Below are positions 18,154-26,785 of a stretch of DNA of 64,000 nucleotides, piece after piece. Position 1 is the first letter of the stretch. The number at the start of each line of letters is the position of its first letter. Both the position numbers and the translations under genes were made by a program. The notes under the pieces were generated by a model. It was not told the origin of the DNA and did no database searches. It saw nothing but the letters and a program-made list of their open reading frames with translations. The stretch lies in contig JBNKZU010000007.1 in the NCBI GenBank assembly GCA_050301795.1, positions 11,646 to 75,645 of the forward strand, written 5' to 3'. Origin of the DNA: JBNKZU01 sp050301795 (lineage in GTDB: Bacteria; Pseudomonadota; Gammaproteobacteria; Thiohalomonadales; Thiohalomonadaceae).

Positions 18154-18184
18154 CACTTTTCACCAATCACATGAGCCAAAAGTG
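18154..18184. promoter_or_regulatory. Candidate DctD upstream activating sequence
   Basis: Arms CACTTTT (18154-18160) and AAAAGTG (18178-18184) form an inverted repeat separated by 17 bases. Its centre is about 95 bases before the -24 element of the sigma-54 promoter, the distance at which activators of the NtrC/DctD class usually bind. Assignment to DctD is an inference from position only. Confidence 0.35.
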
Positions 18185-18261
18185 GCGGAAATCCACCCAA
18201 TGAACGATGGGAAATGACATTAAAAGCTATCTCTGTCGTCATGAGAGCGATGCCTAGTCAG

Positions 18262-18277
18262 TGGCATTGTTATTGCA
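18262..18277 (+). promoter_or_regulatory. Sigma-54 promoter for dctPQM
   Basis: The bases TGGCATTGTTATTGCA match the -24/-12 consensus TGGCAC-N5-TTGC: GG at 18263-18264 and GC at 18275-18276 are separated by exactly 10 bases. Transcription would start near 18288, about 90 bases before the dctP start codon. Sigma-54 promoters need an AAA+ activator; a DctD-like one ends at base 944. Confidence 0.75.
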
Positions 18278-18374
18278 ATAACCGTAGTTGAAGATTAAGT
18301 CAGACCTTGATGTCTGGTAATAACAACAAGAGACCATGCAAAGATTGGTCTTTAAATCCCGGAGGATAAGCAAT

Positions 18375-19358
18375 ATGCGTCTCATTACTTCTATTGTGTT
18401 AACGGTAGCGCTGGTGATTTCAGGTTCGGTCACGGCTGCGCCGATCTTGATTAAATTTTCGCACGTGGTGGCAGAAAACACCCCGAAAGGTCAGATGGCC
18501 AATCGTTTCAAGGAGTTGGTTGAACAACGACTCGCTGGAAAGGTGGTGGTTGAGGTCTATCCAAATTCGCAACTCTTTGGCGATAACAAGGTGCTTGAGG
18601 CAATGCTGCTAGGTGATGTGCAGATTGCGGCACCATCGCTTTCAAAGTTTGAACGCTACACCAAGAAGCTTCAGATCTTCGATCTGCCATTCCTGTTTAA
18701 GGATATGGATGCAGTTGATCGTTTTCAGCAGAGCAAGCAGGGGCAGAAACTGCTGAATGCTATGAAGAAAAAGGGGTTGATTGGACTGGGATATATCCAT
18801 AACGGAATGAAACAGCTCTCCGCAAGTAATCCATTGCGTGTGCCTGCGGATGCAAAAGGTCTAAAGTTCCGCATTATGTCATCAGATGTGTTGGCCGCTC
18901 AGTTTGAAGCAGTTGATGCAGCGCCACTGAAAAAACCGTTCTCAGAGGTGTTTACCCTGTTACAGACCAGAGCAATTGATGGACAGGAGAACACTTGGTC
19001 AAACATCTATTCCAAGAAATTCTACGAAGTACAGCCCTACATCACAGAATCAAATCATGGCGTTCTTGATTACATGGTGGTGACCTCAGCAGAGTTCTGG
19101 ATGGATCTACCGGACGATATCAAGAAGGTCGTAAAAAAATCACTGGATGAGGCGATCAAGTTCGGAAATAAGGTTGCCGAGGATAAGTCGGTGAACGACA
19201 AGAAGAGCATCGCAGAATCAGGTCGCTCAGAGATTATCTCACTCACTCCAGCACAACGTGCACAGTGGGTTGAGGTGATGAAGCCTGTCTGGAAGAAGTT
19301 TGAGAATGAGATCGGCTCAGATCTCATCGATGCAGCCTATAACTCAAATAACTTGTAG
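18375..19358 (+). CDS. dctP: TRAP transporter C4-dicarboxylate-binding protein
   Basis: 327 residues with a clear signal peptide (MRLITSIVLTVALVISGSVTAA). It is the periplasmic solute receptor of a tripartite ATP-independent transporter. DctP signatures: KFSHVVAENTPKGQMA, GLKFRIMSSDV with the carboxylate-binding Arg, PFSEVFTLLQTRAIDGQEN and NTWSNIYSKKFYEVQ. These favour C4-dicarboxylates (succinate, fumarate, malate) over other TRAP substrates. ATG 18375 is set by a strong GGAGG 10 bases upstream; the frame stays open 13 codons further but without a ribosome site. A sigma-54 promoter lies about 100 bases upstream. dctQ and dctM follow. Confidence 0.95.
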   Translation: MRLITSIVLTVALVISGSVTAAPILIKFSHVVAENTPKGQMANRFKELVEQRLAGKVVVEVYPNSQLFGDNKVLEAMLLGDVQIAAPSLSKFERYTKKLQIFDLPFLFKDMDAVDRFQQSKQGQKLLNAMKKKGLIGLGYIHNGMKQLSASNPLRVPADAKGLKFRIMSSDVLAAQFEAVDAAPLKKPFSEVFTLLQTRAIDGQENTWSNIYSKKFYEVQPYITESNHGVLDYMVVTSAEFWMDLPDDIKKVVKKSLDEAIKFGNKVAEDKSVNDKKSIAESGRSEIISLTPAQRAQWVEVMKPVWKKFENEIGSDLIDAAYNSNNL

Positions 19359-19375
19359 TTCATCGTTGTTATCAT

Positions 19376-19402
19376 CCCCTCTCTCGCAATCGGGGAGAGG
19401 GG
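19376..19402 (+). other. Intercistronic stem-loop between dctP and dctQ
   Basis: CCCCTCTC (19376-19383) and GAGAGGGG (19395-19402) form an 8-base, GC-rich stem with an 11-base loop, not followed by a T-run. A stable hairpin after the binding-protein gene often protects its mRNA, giving more DctP than membrane subunits. That role is inferred from position. Confidence 0.55.
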
Positions 19403-19487
19403 AATAATAAGAGCAGTGTCTATTGATGAATGACGATTGGCTATCAGATCGATACCTGATCCGATAGAGCCAGAGAAAGGGGAGACG

Positions 19488-20039
19488 ATGATAAAAACCA
19501 TATTGAATAAGGCAGAGGAGGGAATTATCTCTTTACTGCTCATTGCAATGACGCTGTTGGTGTTTATCGAAGTCATCATGCGTTTTGTCTTTAGTAGTGG
19601 AATCATGTGGGTGCAGGAACTGACCCTGTTAATGTCGGCATGGTTTGTTCTATTCGGTGCATCCTATGGTTTAAAGGTGGGAGCACACATTGGTGTTGAT
19701 GCCTTTATTCGTATTGTTCCCAGTAGCGTTAGACGCTATCTCTCCGGCCTTGCGGTAATGTTGAGTCTCGGTTATTGCGGTTTGTTTATCTATGGCAGTT
19801 ATATCTACCTCTCTAAGATGAAGAAGATAGGTATCGAGCTGGAGGATATCGAGATCGAAGCATGGATTGCCCAAAGTATTTTGTTGATTGGCTTTGCCCT
19901 GCTGTCACTGCGACTTTTACAACTCTTATGGAAGATTATTACAGGAGAGGCCGACGGCTTTAAACATGCCAATGAAGCAGAGGAGAGTCTCCAAATCGCC
20001 GAAGAGCTATCAGAATCAAAGAGTGAGCAGCAATCATGA
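19488..20039 (+). CDS. dctQ: TRAP transporter small membrane subunit
   Basis: 183 residues with four hydrophobic segments, the DctQ pattern. It pairs with DctM in the inner membrane and is needed for sodium-driven C4-dicarboxylate uptake. Family-like stretches: MTLLVFIEVIMRFVF, MWVQELTLLMSAWFVLFGASYGLKVGAHIGVDAF. ATG 19488 follows GGGGAG; the longer frame from 19437 has no ribosome site. The C-terminal tail is hydrophilic and acidic. Its stop overlaps the dctM start by 4 bases. Confidence 0.95.
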   Translation: MIKTILNKAEEGIISLLLIAMTLLVFIEVIMRFVFSSGIMWVQELTLLMSAWFVLFGASYGLKVGAHIGVDAFIRIVPSSVRRYLSGLAVMLSLGYCGLFIYGSYIYLSKMKKIGIELEDIEIEAWIAQSILLIGFALLSLRLLQLLWKIITGEADGFKHANEAEESLQIAEELSESKSEQQS

Positions 20040-21436
20040 CAACAGCGACTCTCTTTATTCTCCTCTTCTTCTGTATGTTTATCGGGATGCCGATCGCGAT
20101 CGCATTGGGTCTATCGAGCATTACCACCATCCTGCTATTTTCGAATGATTCTCTGGCCTCCATTGCGCTCAAGCTGTTTGAGTCTGTCTCTGAACACTAC
20201 ACACTACTGGCGATACCGTTCTTTATACTCTCATCCGCATTCCTGACCACGGGCGGAGTAGCTCGTCGGCTGATCAATTTTGCGATTGATAGCGTCGGCA
20301 ATATCAAGGGCGGCCTTGCAATGGCGTCGGTTCTTGCGTGTATGTTATTTGCTGCGGTTTCAGGGTCATCGCCTGCAACAGTTGCCGCGATTGGAACAAT
20401 TGTGATTGCCGGAATGGTAAGAGCTGGATATCCAGAAAGCTTTGCCGCCGGTGTGATCGCCAATGCCGGCACGCTCGGAATCTTGATTCCACCATCTATT
20501 GTGATGCTGGTCTACGCTGCTGCAACAGAAACCTCCGCCGCAAAGATGTTTATGGCAGGATTTATTCCCGGTTTGATGATGGGTGGGATTTTGATGGTTG
20601 CGATCTATATTGTTGCCCGTATCAAGAATCTACCCTCACAACCCTGGCCAGGCTTTAGACAGCTATTTAAGTCGATGTTTATTGCATCTGGTGGCTTGAT
20701 GCTGATTATTATTGTGCTGGGTTCAATCTACGGTGGCATTGCCAGCCCGACAGAAGCGGCTTCCGTATCTGCGGTGTATGCCTTTTTGGTTTCAGTCTTT
20801 GGCTACCGGGATATGGGTCCCCTTAAGAGTGTCCCGTGGCGTAAAAAGGGTGAATCATTCATCAAGCTTATCGTTAGAAATGTAACGCAAATGGCATGGG
20901 CGATCCCGAAAATTCCATTCAATAAAGAGGTCAATCATACCGTTTTGGAGGCTTCGAAAGTGAGCATTATGCTGCTCTTTATCATTGCCAACGCAATGCT
21001 ATTTGCACATGTGCTAACGACCGAACGCATTCCACACGCTGTTGCCGAAACAATTGTCGAGTGGGGGCTTGAGCCATGGATGTTCCTTGTTGTGGTTAAT
21101 CTGCTGTTACTGGCTGCGGGTAACTTTATGGAGCCAACCGCAATCCTGTTGATTATGGCGCCTATCTTGTTCCCGATCGCAACACGACTCGGCATCGATC
21201 CGATTCATCTTGGCATTATCATGGTGGTGAATATGGAGATCGGGATGCTGACTCCGCCTGTCGGGCTCAATCTGTTTGTTACCGCAGGGATCACAGGGCA
21301 CAGCATTGGATGGGTTATCAAAGCGGCACTGCCGTGGCTCATGTTGCTATTACTCTTCTTGATCATCATCACCTATATTCCGCAGATATCTCTGTTCTTA
21401 CCGGAGTTTATTGATGATCTTCATGGCTATAAATAG
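20036..21436 (+). CDS. dctM: TRAP transporter large permease subunit
   Basis: 466 residues, very hydrophobic, with about 12 membrane segments; DctM forms the transport channel. Family signatures include PIAIALGLSS, AVSGSSPATVAAIGTIVIAGMVRAGY, GTLGILIPPSIVMLVYAAATETSAAKMF, GIASPTEAA and MEIGMLTPPVGLNLFV. It is somewhat longer than the common 425-430 residues because of a hydrophilic insert near 260-300 (GYRDMGPLKSVPWRKKGES). It overlaps dctQ by ATGA and is followed 11 bases later by a universal stress protein gene. Confidence 0.96.
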   Translation: MTTATLFILLFFCMFIGMPIAIALGLSSITTILLFSNDSLASIALKLFESVSEHYTLLAIPFFILSSAFLTTGGVARRLINFAIDSVGNIKGGLAMASVLACMLFAAVSGSSPATVAAIGTIVIAGMVRAGYPESFAAGVIANAGTLGILIPPSIVMLVYAAATETSAAKMFMAGFIPGLMMGGILMVAIYIVARIKNLPSQPWPGFRQLFKSMFIASGGLMLIIIVLGSIYGGIASPTEAASVSAVYAFLVSVFGYRDMGPLKSVPWRKKGESFIKLIVRNVTQMAWAIPKIPFNKEVNHTVLEASKVSIMLLFIIANAMLFAHVLTTERIPHAVAETIVEWGLEPWMFLVVVNLLLLAAGNFMEPTAILLIMAPILFPIATRLGIDPIHLGIIMVVNMEIGMLTPPVGLNLFVTAGITGHSIGWVIKAALPWLMLLLLFLIIITYIPQISLFLPEFIDDLHGYK

Positions 21437-21447
21437 GTGCGAATAAA

Positions 21448-21960
21448 GTGAACGTCAAACCGATTAAAACCATTCTTTATGCTACCGATCTCGGCGATCA
21501 GATGCGTCCGGTTATGCGACAAACCAGTGAGCTTGCACAGCAGTTTGGTGCAGGGGTATTAATGGTTCATATTGCTGAGCCATTTGGTGAAACTGTCTCT
21601 GCTGTGATTGATACCTATGTGTCGAAGGGGGATCGTGAGCGCATTAAAAAAGAGGGAATGCAGCAGGTGATCAAAACCATGAAATCACGCCTTAAACGTT
21701 ACTGTGAAGAGGAGGCGTTGCTAAGTAATAAGAAGAAGCATGGCGTGACCGAAATCATTGTGGTCAGTGGTGATACCACTACGGAATTATTACGTGTCGC
21801 TAAAGATAAAAATGCCGATATGATCATCATGGGTAGCTGTGGTCATAAGAGTCGAGGCGACCTTTTAGGTTCGGTCACACGAAAAGTTACCCAAAAAAGT
21901 AAAATACCAGTACTCATTGTGCCAAATAATAGTGCACAATCGAAGAGTAAAACGGTTTAA
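21448..21960 (+). CDS. Universal stress protein (UspA family) linked to TRAP transporter
   Basis: 170 residues with a single Usp domain: TILYATDLGDQMRPVMRQTSELA at the start and the ATP-binding pattern MGSCGHKSRGDLLGSVT near the end (one residue shorter between the second and third Gly than the usual G2xG9xGS). It starts at GTG 21448, a few bases after AGGTG, and 11 bases after dctM, so it is part of dctPQM. In Halomonas, the Usp protein TeaD is encoded beside the TeaABC TRAP transporter and modulates it; a similar regulatory job is inferred here. Confidence 0.9.
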   Translation: MNVKPIKTILYATDLGDQMRPVMRQTSELAQQFGAGVLMVHIAEPFGETVSAVIDTYVSKGDRERIKKEGMQQVIKTMKSRLKRYCEEEALLSNKKKHGVTEIIVVSGDTTTELLRVAKDKNADMIIMGSCGHKSRGDLLGSVTRKVTQKSKIPVLIVPNNSAQSKSKTV

Positions 21961-21974
21961 CTATTTGTTTTCAT

Positions 21975-21980
21975 TATAAT
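21975..21980 (+). promoter_or_regulatory. Possible -10 element before maeB
   Basis: A perfect TATAAT hexamer sits 23 bases before the maeB start in the 42-base gap after usp. No good -35 hexamer is seen at the right distance, so a separate maeB promoter is only a possibility. Confidence 0.3.
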
Positions 21981-22002
21981 TAATATTGATTGAGAGAGAA
22001 GA

Positions 22003-24279
22003 ATGGCTGAAAAGCTTCACGAAGCGGCACTGGAATATCATCGCTATCCAAAGCCTGGAAAACTGGAGATCCGAGCAACCAAACCCTTGGCAAATCAGTT
22101 GGATCTGTCTCTGGCCTATTCACCCGGGGTTGCTGCCGCTTGTAAAGAGATTGAAAAGGATCCACTGAATGTCGCGCATTACACCTCGCGCAGTAATCTG
22201 GTTGCGGTCATTAGTAATGGCACGGCCGTTCTCGGCTTAGGTGCGATTGGTGCGCTTGCCTCAAAGCCGGTGATGGAGGGAAAGGCAGTACTGTTTAAAG
22301 AGTTCGCAAATGTAGATGTCTTTGATATTGAGATCGAAGAGCGCGATCCGGAAAAATTCATTGAAACCGTTGCAAGTATGGAGCCGAGTTTCGGTGGCAT
22401 CAATTTAGAAGATATTAAAGCACCGGAGTGTTTCATTATCGAAAAAGCGCTTAAAGAGCGCATGAACATTCCAGTCTTTCATGATGATCAACACGGCACC
22501 GCCATCGTGGTTTGTGCCGCGATTATCAATGGTCTGCGTGTTGTGGATAAGGCCATTGAGGAGGTGAAGGTTGTGACCTCTGGTGCCGGGGCTGCTGCGC
22601 TTGCCTGTCTCGACCTATTGGTTGATCTTGGTTTAAAACGTGAAAACGTCACAGTTTGTGATGGTACAGGTGTGATCTATCAGGGGCGTGTCGAGCGTAT
22701 GGATCCCTATAAAGCGAAATACGCTAAAGAGACACCACATCGCACCCTTGAACAAGCGCTTCAAGATGCAGACGTATTGCTCGGTCTTTCAGCCGCAGGT
22801 GTTGTAGAACCGCAATGGTTGCTGAAGATGAGTGATCGTCCGCTGGTGTTTACACTTGCAAATCCGGTGCCTGAGATTATGCCGGAGTTGACTCGTGAGG
22901 CACGACCTGACGCGATTATAGCAACTGGGCGCTCAGATTATCCGAATCAGGTGAATAACGTACTCTGTTTTCCATTTCTATTCCGAGGTGCGCTTGATGT
23001 CGGCGCGACCGAAATTAATAGTCAAATGAAGATGGCATGTGTGAATGCGATTGCTGAAATGGCGCGAAAAGAGCCATCAGACATCGTGCGCTCAGCCTAT
23101 GGTGGTAGCAAATTACAGTTCGGCCCTGATTACCTTATCCCTAAGCCGTTTGATAAACGATTATTAGAGATCGTACCGGTCGCAGTGGCTCAAGCCGCAA
23201 TGGATAGTGGTGTGGCGACACGTCCGATCACCGATATGGATGCGTATCGTATTGCACTGCAAACCCAGGTCTTCCGCACAACCATGACGATGAAACCGGT
23301 GTTTGAGCAGGTGCGGGATCTACGGTTGAAGGTGGTCTATGCCGAAGGTGAAGATGAGCGCGTACTCCAGGTGATCCAACAAGTGATGCAGCAACGCATC
23401 GCTGAGCCGTGGTTGGTGGGGCGACGTTCGGTGATTGAACAGAAGATTGAAGAGTTAGGAATGCATATTAAGGTAGATGAGGATTTCTTCCTTGTTGATC
23501 CTACTGATCCAAAAACCATTGAGCAGTTTGGTGATAGTTGCTATCAACGCCTTCAACGTAAGGGCTTCCCGCCACAAGAGGCCAACAAACTGTTGCAGCA
23601 AAACTCAACCGTGCTAGCCGCAGCAATGCTACAAAGCGGTTATGTTGATGCGATGCTTTGTGGCGTTACTGGCCGATATCGGCAGCATCTTGAGCAGATT
23701 CAATCCATCATTGGTGTCGAGGAGGGTGTTAAACAGTTGACCTCAATGAGTGGGTTGGTGATGACATCGGGCACGCTATTTTTTGCCGATACCTATGTAC
23801 AGGATGATCCCGATGCCGAGGCGCTTGCCGAGATTACTCGCCTAAGCTGTGATGAGGTAAGGAGATTTGGTATAGAACCCAAAGTGGCGATGTTGTCGCA
23901 CTCAAATTTCGGGGCGATTGCCAGTAGCTCTGCTCGCAAGATGCGTGATGCTCTAACCATCATCCAAAACAACTATCCAGATATTGAAGTTGATGGAGAG
24001 ATGCATGCCGACCTTGCACTGCTTGAGCCATTACGACGCAAATATCTCCCCGAGTCTAAACTATCGGGTGCGGCAAACCTGCTGATTATGCCGAATCAGG
24101 ATGCAGCCAATATTGCATTTAATCTCTTGAAAACGGTTGGCGAGGGTACAGCGATCGGGCCACTATTATTGGGTGCGGCAAAAGCAGCGCATATCGTGAC
24201 ACCCGGCATTACAGTGCGTGGCCTATTAAATATGACAGCCCTTGCTGCGGTTCACGCAGTTCATCGGGATGAGGTTTAG
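22003..24279 (+). CDS. maeB: NADP-dependent malic enzyme, MaeB type
   Basis: 758 residues: an N-terminal malic enzyme (about 1-430) fused to a phosphotransacetylase-like domain (about 430-758). It oxidatively decarboxylates malate to pyruvate with NAD(P). Signatures: LSLAYSPGVAAACKEI, SNGTAVLGLGAIGALASKPVMEGKAVLFK, PVFHDDQHGTAIV, VVTSGAGAAALACLDLL and ATGRSDYPNQVNNVLCFPF. The C-terminal PTA-like part is regulatory in known MaeB proteins, often binding acetyl-CoA. ATG 22003 follows GAGAGAGAAG. It lies between the dicarboxylate transporter and the succinate dehydrogenase genes, which suggests joint service in C4-acid growth. Confidence 0.97.
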   Translation: MAEKLHEAALEYHRYPKPGKLEIRATKPLANQLDLSLAYSPGVAAACKEIEKDPLNVAHYTSRSNLVAVISNGTAVLGLGAIGALASKPVMEGKAVLFKEFANVDVFDIEIEERDPEKFIETVASMEPSFGGINLEDIKAPECFIIEKALKERMNIPVFHDDQHGTAIVVCAAIINGLRVVDKAIEEVKVVTSGAGAAALACLDLLVDLGLKRENVTVCDGTGVIYQGRVERMDPYKAKYAKETPHRTLEQALQDADVLLGLSAAGVVEPQWLLKMSDRPLVFTLANPVPEIMPELTREARPDAIIATGRSDYPNQVNNVLCFPFLFRGALDVGATEINSQMKMACVNAIAEMARKEPSDIVRSAYGGSKLQFGPDYLIPKPFDKRLLEIVPVAVAQAAMDSGVATRPITDMDAYRIALQTQVFRTTMTMKPVFEQVRDLRLKVVYAEGEDERVLQVIQQVMQQRIAEPWLVGRRSVIEQKIEELGMHIKVDEDFFLVDPTDPKTIEQFGDSCYQRLQRKGFPPQEANKLLQQNSTVLAAAMLQSGYVDAMLCGVTGRYRQHLEQIQSIIGVEEGVKQLTSMSGLVMTSGTLFFADTYVQDDPDAEALAEITRLSCDEVRRFGIEPKVAMLSHSNFGAIASSSARKMRDALTIIQNNYPDIEVDGEMHADLALLEPLRRKYLPESKLSGAANLLIMPNQDAANIAFNLLKTVGEGTAIGPLLLGAAKAAHIVTPGITVRGLLNMTALAAVHAVHRDEV

Positions 24280-24281
24280 TC

Positions 24282-24659
24282 ATGGCACTTGAAAAGCGCC
24301 CGGTATTTTTAAACTTAATCAAGATACGCCTTCCTGTTGCCGGAGTGATGTCGATAATTCACCGTGCCAGTGGTGTGGTAATGGTGTTTTCGATTCCATT
24401 TCTCCTCTATCTGCTTCAGGGCTCGTTAAAGAGTGAGCAGAGCTATCAACAGATCGTGGCATTTGTTCATCAACCTGTTGCTATGGTTGTGCTCTTCTTG
24501 ATGATGTGGTCATTAATGCACCACCTCTTTGCAGGAATACGCTACATGCTGATCGATATCGATATCGGTGTTGAGGCTCCTGTATACCGATACAGTGCTT
24601 GGGTTGTCATGCTGCTATCCCCTATTGCTGCGCTGGTATTAACCGGAGGCATGTTATGA
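24282..24659 (+). CDS. sdhC: Succinate dehydrogenase cytochrome b556 subunit
   Basis: 125 residues with three hydrophobic helices. It anchors complex II in the inner membrane and binds heme b and quinone with SdhD. Signatures are KRPVFLNLIKIRLPVAGVMSIIHRASGV (with the Ser and Arg of the quinone site) and LMHHLFAGIRYMLID, whose His is the heme ligand type. The gene starts 2 bases after the maeB stop and overlaps sdhD by 4 bases, so maeB and sdh are probably one transcript. Confidence 0.95.
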   Translation: MALEKRPVFLNLIKIRLPVAGVMSIIHRASGVVMVFSIPFLLYLLQGSLKSEQSYQQIVAFVHQPVAMVVLFLMMWSLMHHLFAGIRYMLIDIDIGVEAPVYRYSAWVVMLLSPIAALVLTGGML

Positions 24660-24997
24660 GACGTGGTGCCACCGGATTGATTGCATGGATCACACAGCGA
24701 ATAAGTGCCCTGTTTATTGCTCTGTTTACGCTCTATCTGCTTTATGTTTTTCTCTGTAATCCACCGGAGGGGTATCTACAGTGGCACGTCTTTATCTTAT
24801 CCCCGTTCAATAGCATTGCTGCACTGTTGTTCATGCTATCGCTTTTGCTTCATGCATGGATTGGTATTCGCGATGTGGTTATCGACTATGTTCACCCATT
24901 CGCAATACGACTCGGACTTTTATCGCTATTGATGGGAGGCTTGATCGCCTGTGGAGTTTGGGCGTTACAGATCTTGATGACAACAACGCATATTTAA
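24656..24997 (+). CDS. sdhD: Succinate dehydrogenase membrane anchor subunit
   Basis: 113 residues with three membrane helices. It pairs with SdhC to hold heme b and the quinone site. The N-terminus RRGATGLIAWITQRISALFIALFTLYLL and LHAWIGIRDVVIDYV are typical SdhD stretches, the His being the expected heme ligand and Asp-Tyr lying near the quinone site. ATG 24656 overlaps the sdhC stop (ATGA); the longer reading from 24599 runs through sdhC in another frame and is not used. Confidence 0.93.
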   Translation: MRRGATGLIAWITQRISALFIALFTLYLLYVFLCNPPEGYLQWHVFILSPFNSIAALLFMLSLLLHAWIGIRDVVIDYVHPFAIRLGLLSLLMGGLIACGVWALQILMTTTHI

Positions 24998-24998
24998 A

Positions 24999-26771
24999 AT
25001 GAGTAAAATGAATCTTACACGTAAAAAATTTGACACCCTGATTGTTGGTGCTGGTGGTGCTGGACTCAATGCTGCATTGCAACTTGCCAATGCCGATCTT
25101 AAGGTAGCTGTTGTTTCCAAGGTGTTTCCAACCCGGTCTCATACTGTCGCAGCACAGGGCGGAGTCAATGCTGCGTTGGCCAATGTCATGCCGGATAACT
25201 GGCATTGGCATATGTTTGATACGGTTAAAGGCTCAGACTATCTTGGTGATCAGGATGCGATTGAGTTTATGTGTCGTGAAGCCATTCCGACAGTTTATGA
25301 ACTTGAGCACAATGGCGTTCCATTTTCACGACTAGATAACGGTAAGATTTATCAACGCGCTTTTGGTGGACAGAGCCAGAACTTCGGTGGCGCTCAAGCC
25401 GCAAGAACCTGTGCCGCAGCCGATAGAACTGGTCATGCTATTCTTCATACGCTCTATCAACAAAACCTACGCGCAAAAACAACCTTCTTTGATGAATACT
25501 TTGCGGTTGATCTGATCACTGATCATAACGGCGCTATTCTTGGTGCGATCGTGATGGCGATTGAAACCGGAGAGTTGATCCTGATCGAGGCAAAAACCAC
25601 ACTCATTGCAACAGGTGGTTGTGGCCAGATCTTCCGTACCACCAGCAATGCCCGTATTAATACCGGCGACGGTATGGCGATGACACTACGCGCAGGCGTG
25701 CCACTGCAAGACATGGAGTTCTTCCAGTTCCATCCCACCGGGATTGCCGGAAAGGGACTATTGATTACCGAGGGTGTTCGTGGTGAGGGCGGTTATTTGA
25801 TTAATAATCGCGGTGAGCGGTTTATGGAGCGCTATGCACCAAATGCAAAGGATCTCGCAAGTCGTGATGTCGTTGCCCGTGCCATCGTTACAGAGGTAAG
25901 AGAAGGTCGTGGTTGTGGTACTAAAAAGGATCATGTGCTGTTAAAGGTTGATCATCTCGGTGAAGAGTTGATCAAAAAACGCTTACCGACCATTCGAGAA
26001 AATAGTCAGATATTTGCAGGAATCGATCCGGCATTAGAACCCATCCCGGTTTTTCCGACTGCGCATTATGTCATGGGCGGTATTCCAACAGATCGCTTCG
26101 GGCAGGTTGTCACCCCTGATAGCGCTGGAAATGAGTATGTTGTTGAAGGGTTATATGCCGCAGGAGAGTGCGCCTGTGCCTCAGTACATGGTGCAAACCG
26201 TCTTGGTGGAAATTCACTGCTTGATATCTTGGTGTTTGGGCGTGTTGCCGGTAAGGAGATCATCGATTATGTGAATGGTAATCTTCATCACAAGCCGATG
26301 AACGAAGATTCAATCTATCGCGTGTTGTCGCGTTTTGAACGCTGGAATCAAAAAGGTGAGGGCATCACTGTACGCGAACTACGTGAACAGTTTAGAAAGG
26401 TTATGGAAGATCATGCCGGAGTATTCCGCACAGAAACGATCATGCAGGAGGGGATCGCCAAGATTAAAGAGATCCGCGAACGCCTTAATGATGTTCGGCT
26501 AAAGGATCACTCCGCGTCATTCAATCCGGCACGCACAGAGGCAATGGAGTTAGAGAACATGATCGATGTTGGAATGTCGATTGCAACCTCTTCACTCGCA
26601 CGTCAGGAGAGTCGTGGAGCACATTCAAGACCTGACTATCCAAATCGTGACGATCAAAACTGGATGAAACACACGCTCTACTACAAAGATGGTGATCGTC
26701 TTAAATACAAGCCTGTACGAAACCAACCCTTAACGGTTGAAAGTTTTCCTCCAAAAGAACGAGTCTATTAA
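24999..26771 (+). CDS. sdhA: Succinate dehydrogenase flavoprotein subunit
   Basis: 590 residues, normal for SdhA. It holds covalent FAD and oxidises succinate to fumarate. The dinucleotide fold reads VGAGGAGLNAALQLA; RSHTVAAQGGVNAAL carries the His that binds FAD; FHPTGIAGKGLLITEGVRGEGG and VFPTAHYVMGGIPT hold substrate and catalytic residues; CACASVHGANRLGGNSLLD is the C-terminal FAD signature. The gene begins 1 base after sdhD without a clear ribosome site (ATG 24999, alternative ATG 25008), so it probably relies on coupling. Confidence 0.98.
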   Translation: MSKMNLTRKKFDTLIVGAGGAGLNAALQLANADLKVAVVSKVFPTRSHTVAAQGGVNAALANVMPDNWHWHMFDTVKGSDYLGDQDAIEFMCREAIPTVYELEHNGVPFSRLDNGKIYQRAFGGQSQNFGGAQAARTCAAADRTGHAILHTLYQQNLRAKTTFFDEYFAVDLITDHNGAILGAIVMAIETGELILIEAKTTLIATGGCGQIFRTTSNARINTGDGMAMTLRAGVPLQDMEFFQFHPTGIAGKGLLITEGVRGEGGYLINNRGERFMERYAPNAKDLASRDVVARAIVTEVREGRGCGTKKDHVLLKVDHLGEELIKKRLPTIRENSQIFAGIDPALEPIPVFPTAHYVMGGIPTDRFGQVVTPDSAGNEYVVEGLYAAGECACASVHGANRLGGNSLLDILVFGRVAGKEIIDYVNGNLHHKPMNEDSIYRVLSRFERWNQKGEGITVRELREQFRKVMEDHAGVFRTETIMQEGIAKIKEIRERLNDVRLKDHSASFNPARTEAMELENMIDVGMSIATSSLARQESRGAHSRPDYPNRDDQNWMKHTLYYKDGDRLKYKPVRNQPLTVESFPPKERVY

Positions 26772-26785
26772 GGGTTGTCATCATC

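Larger units (their letters stand above)
17925..18374. other. Intergenic region between ppsA and dctP
   Basis: About 450 bases without a supported gene. It must hold the ppsA promoter on the minus strand, and it contains the sigma-54 promoter for dctP and at least two inverted repeats listed separately. A short imperfect pair TTGTA (18012-18016) and TTACAA (18029-18034) also lies near the ppsA side but is too weak to call. Confidence 0.6.

Noticed and set aside
20338..20658. 106-codon reading inside dctM
   Set aside because: Cys-rich, arginine-rich translation with no family resemblance; it is a shadow of dctM in another frame.
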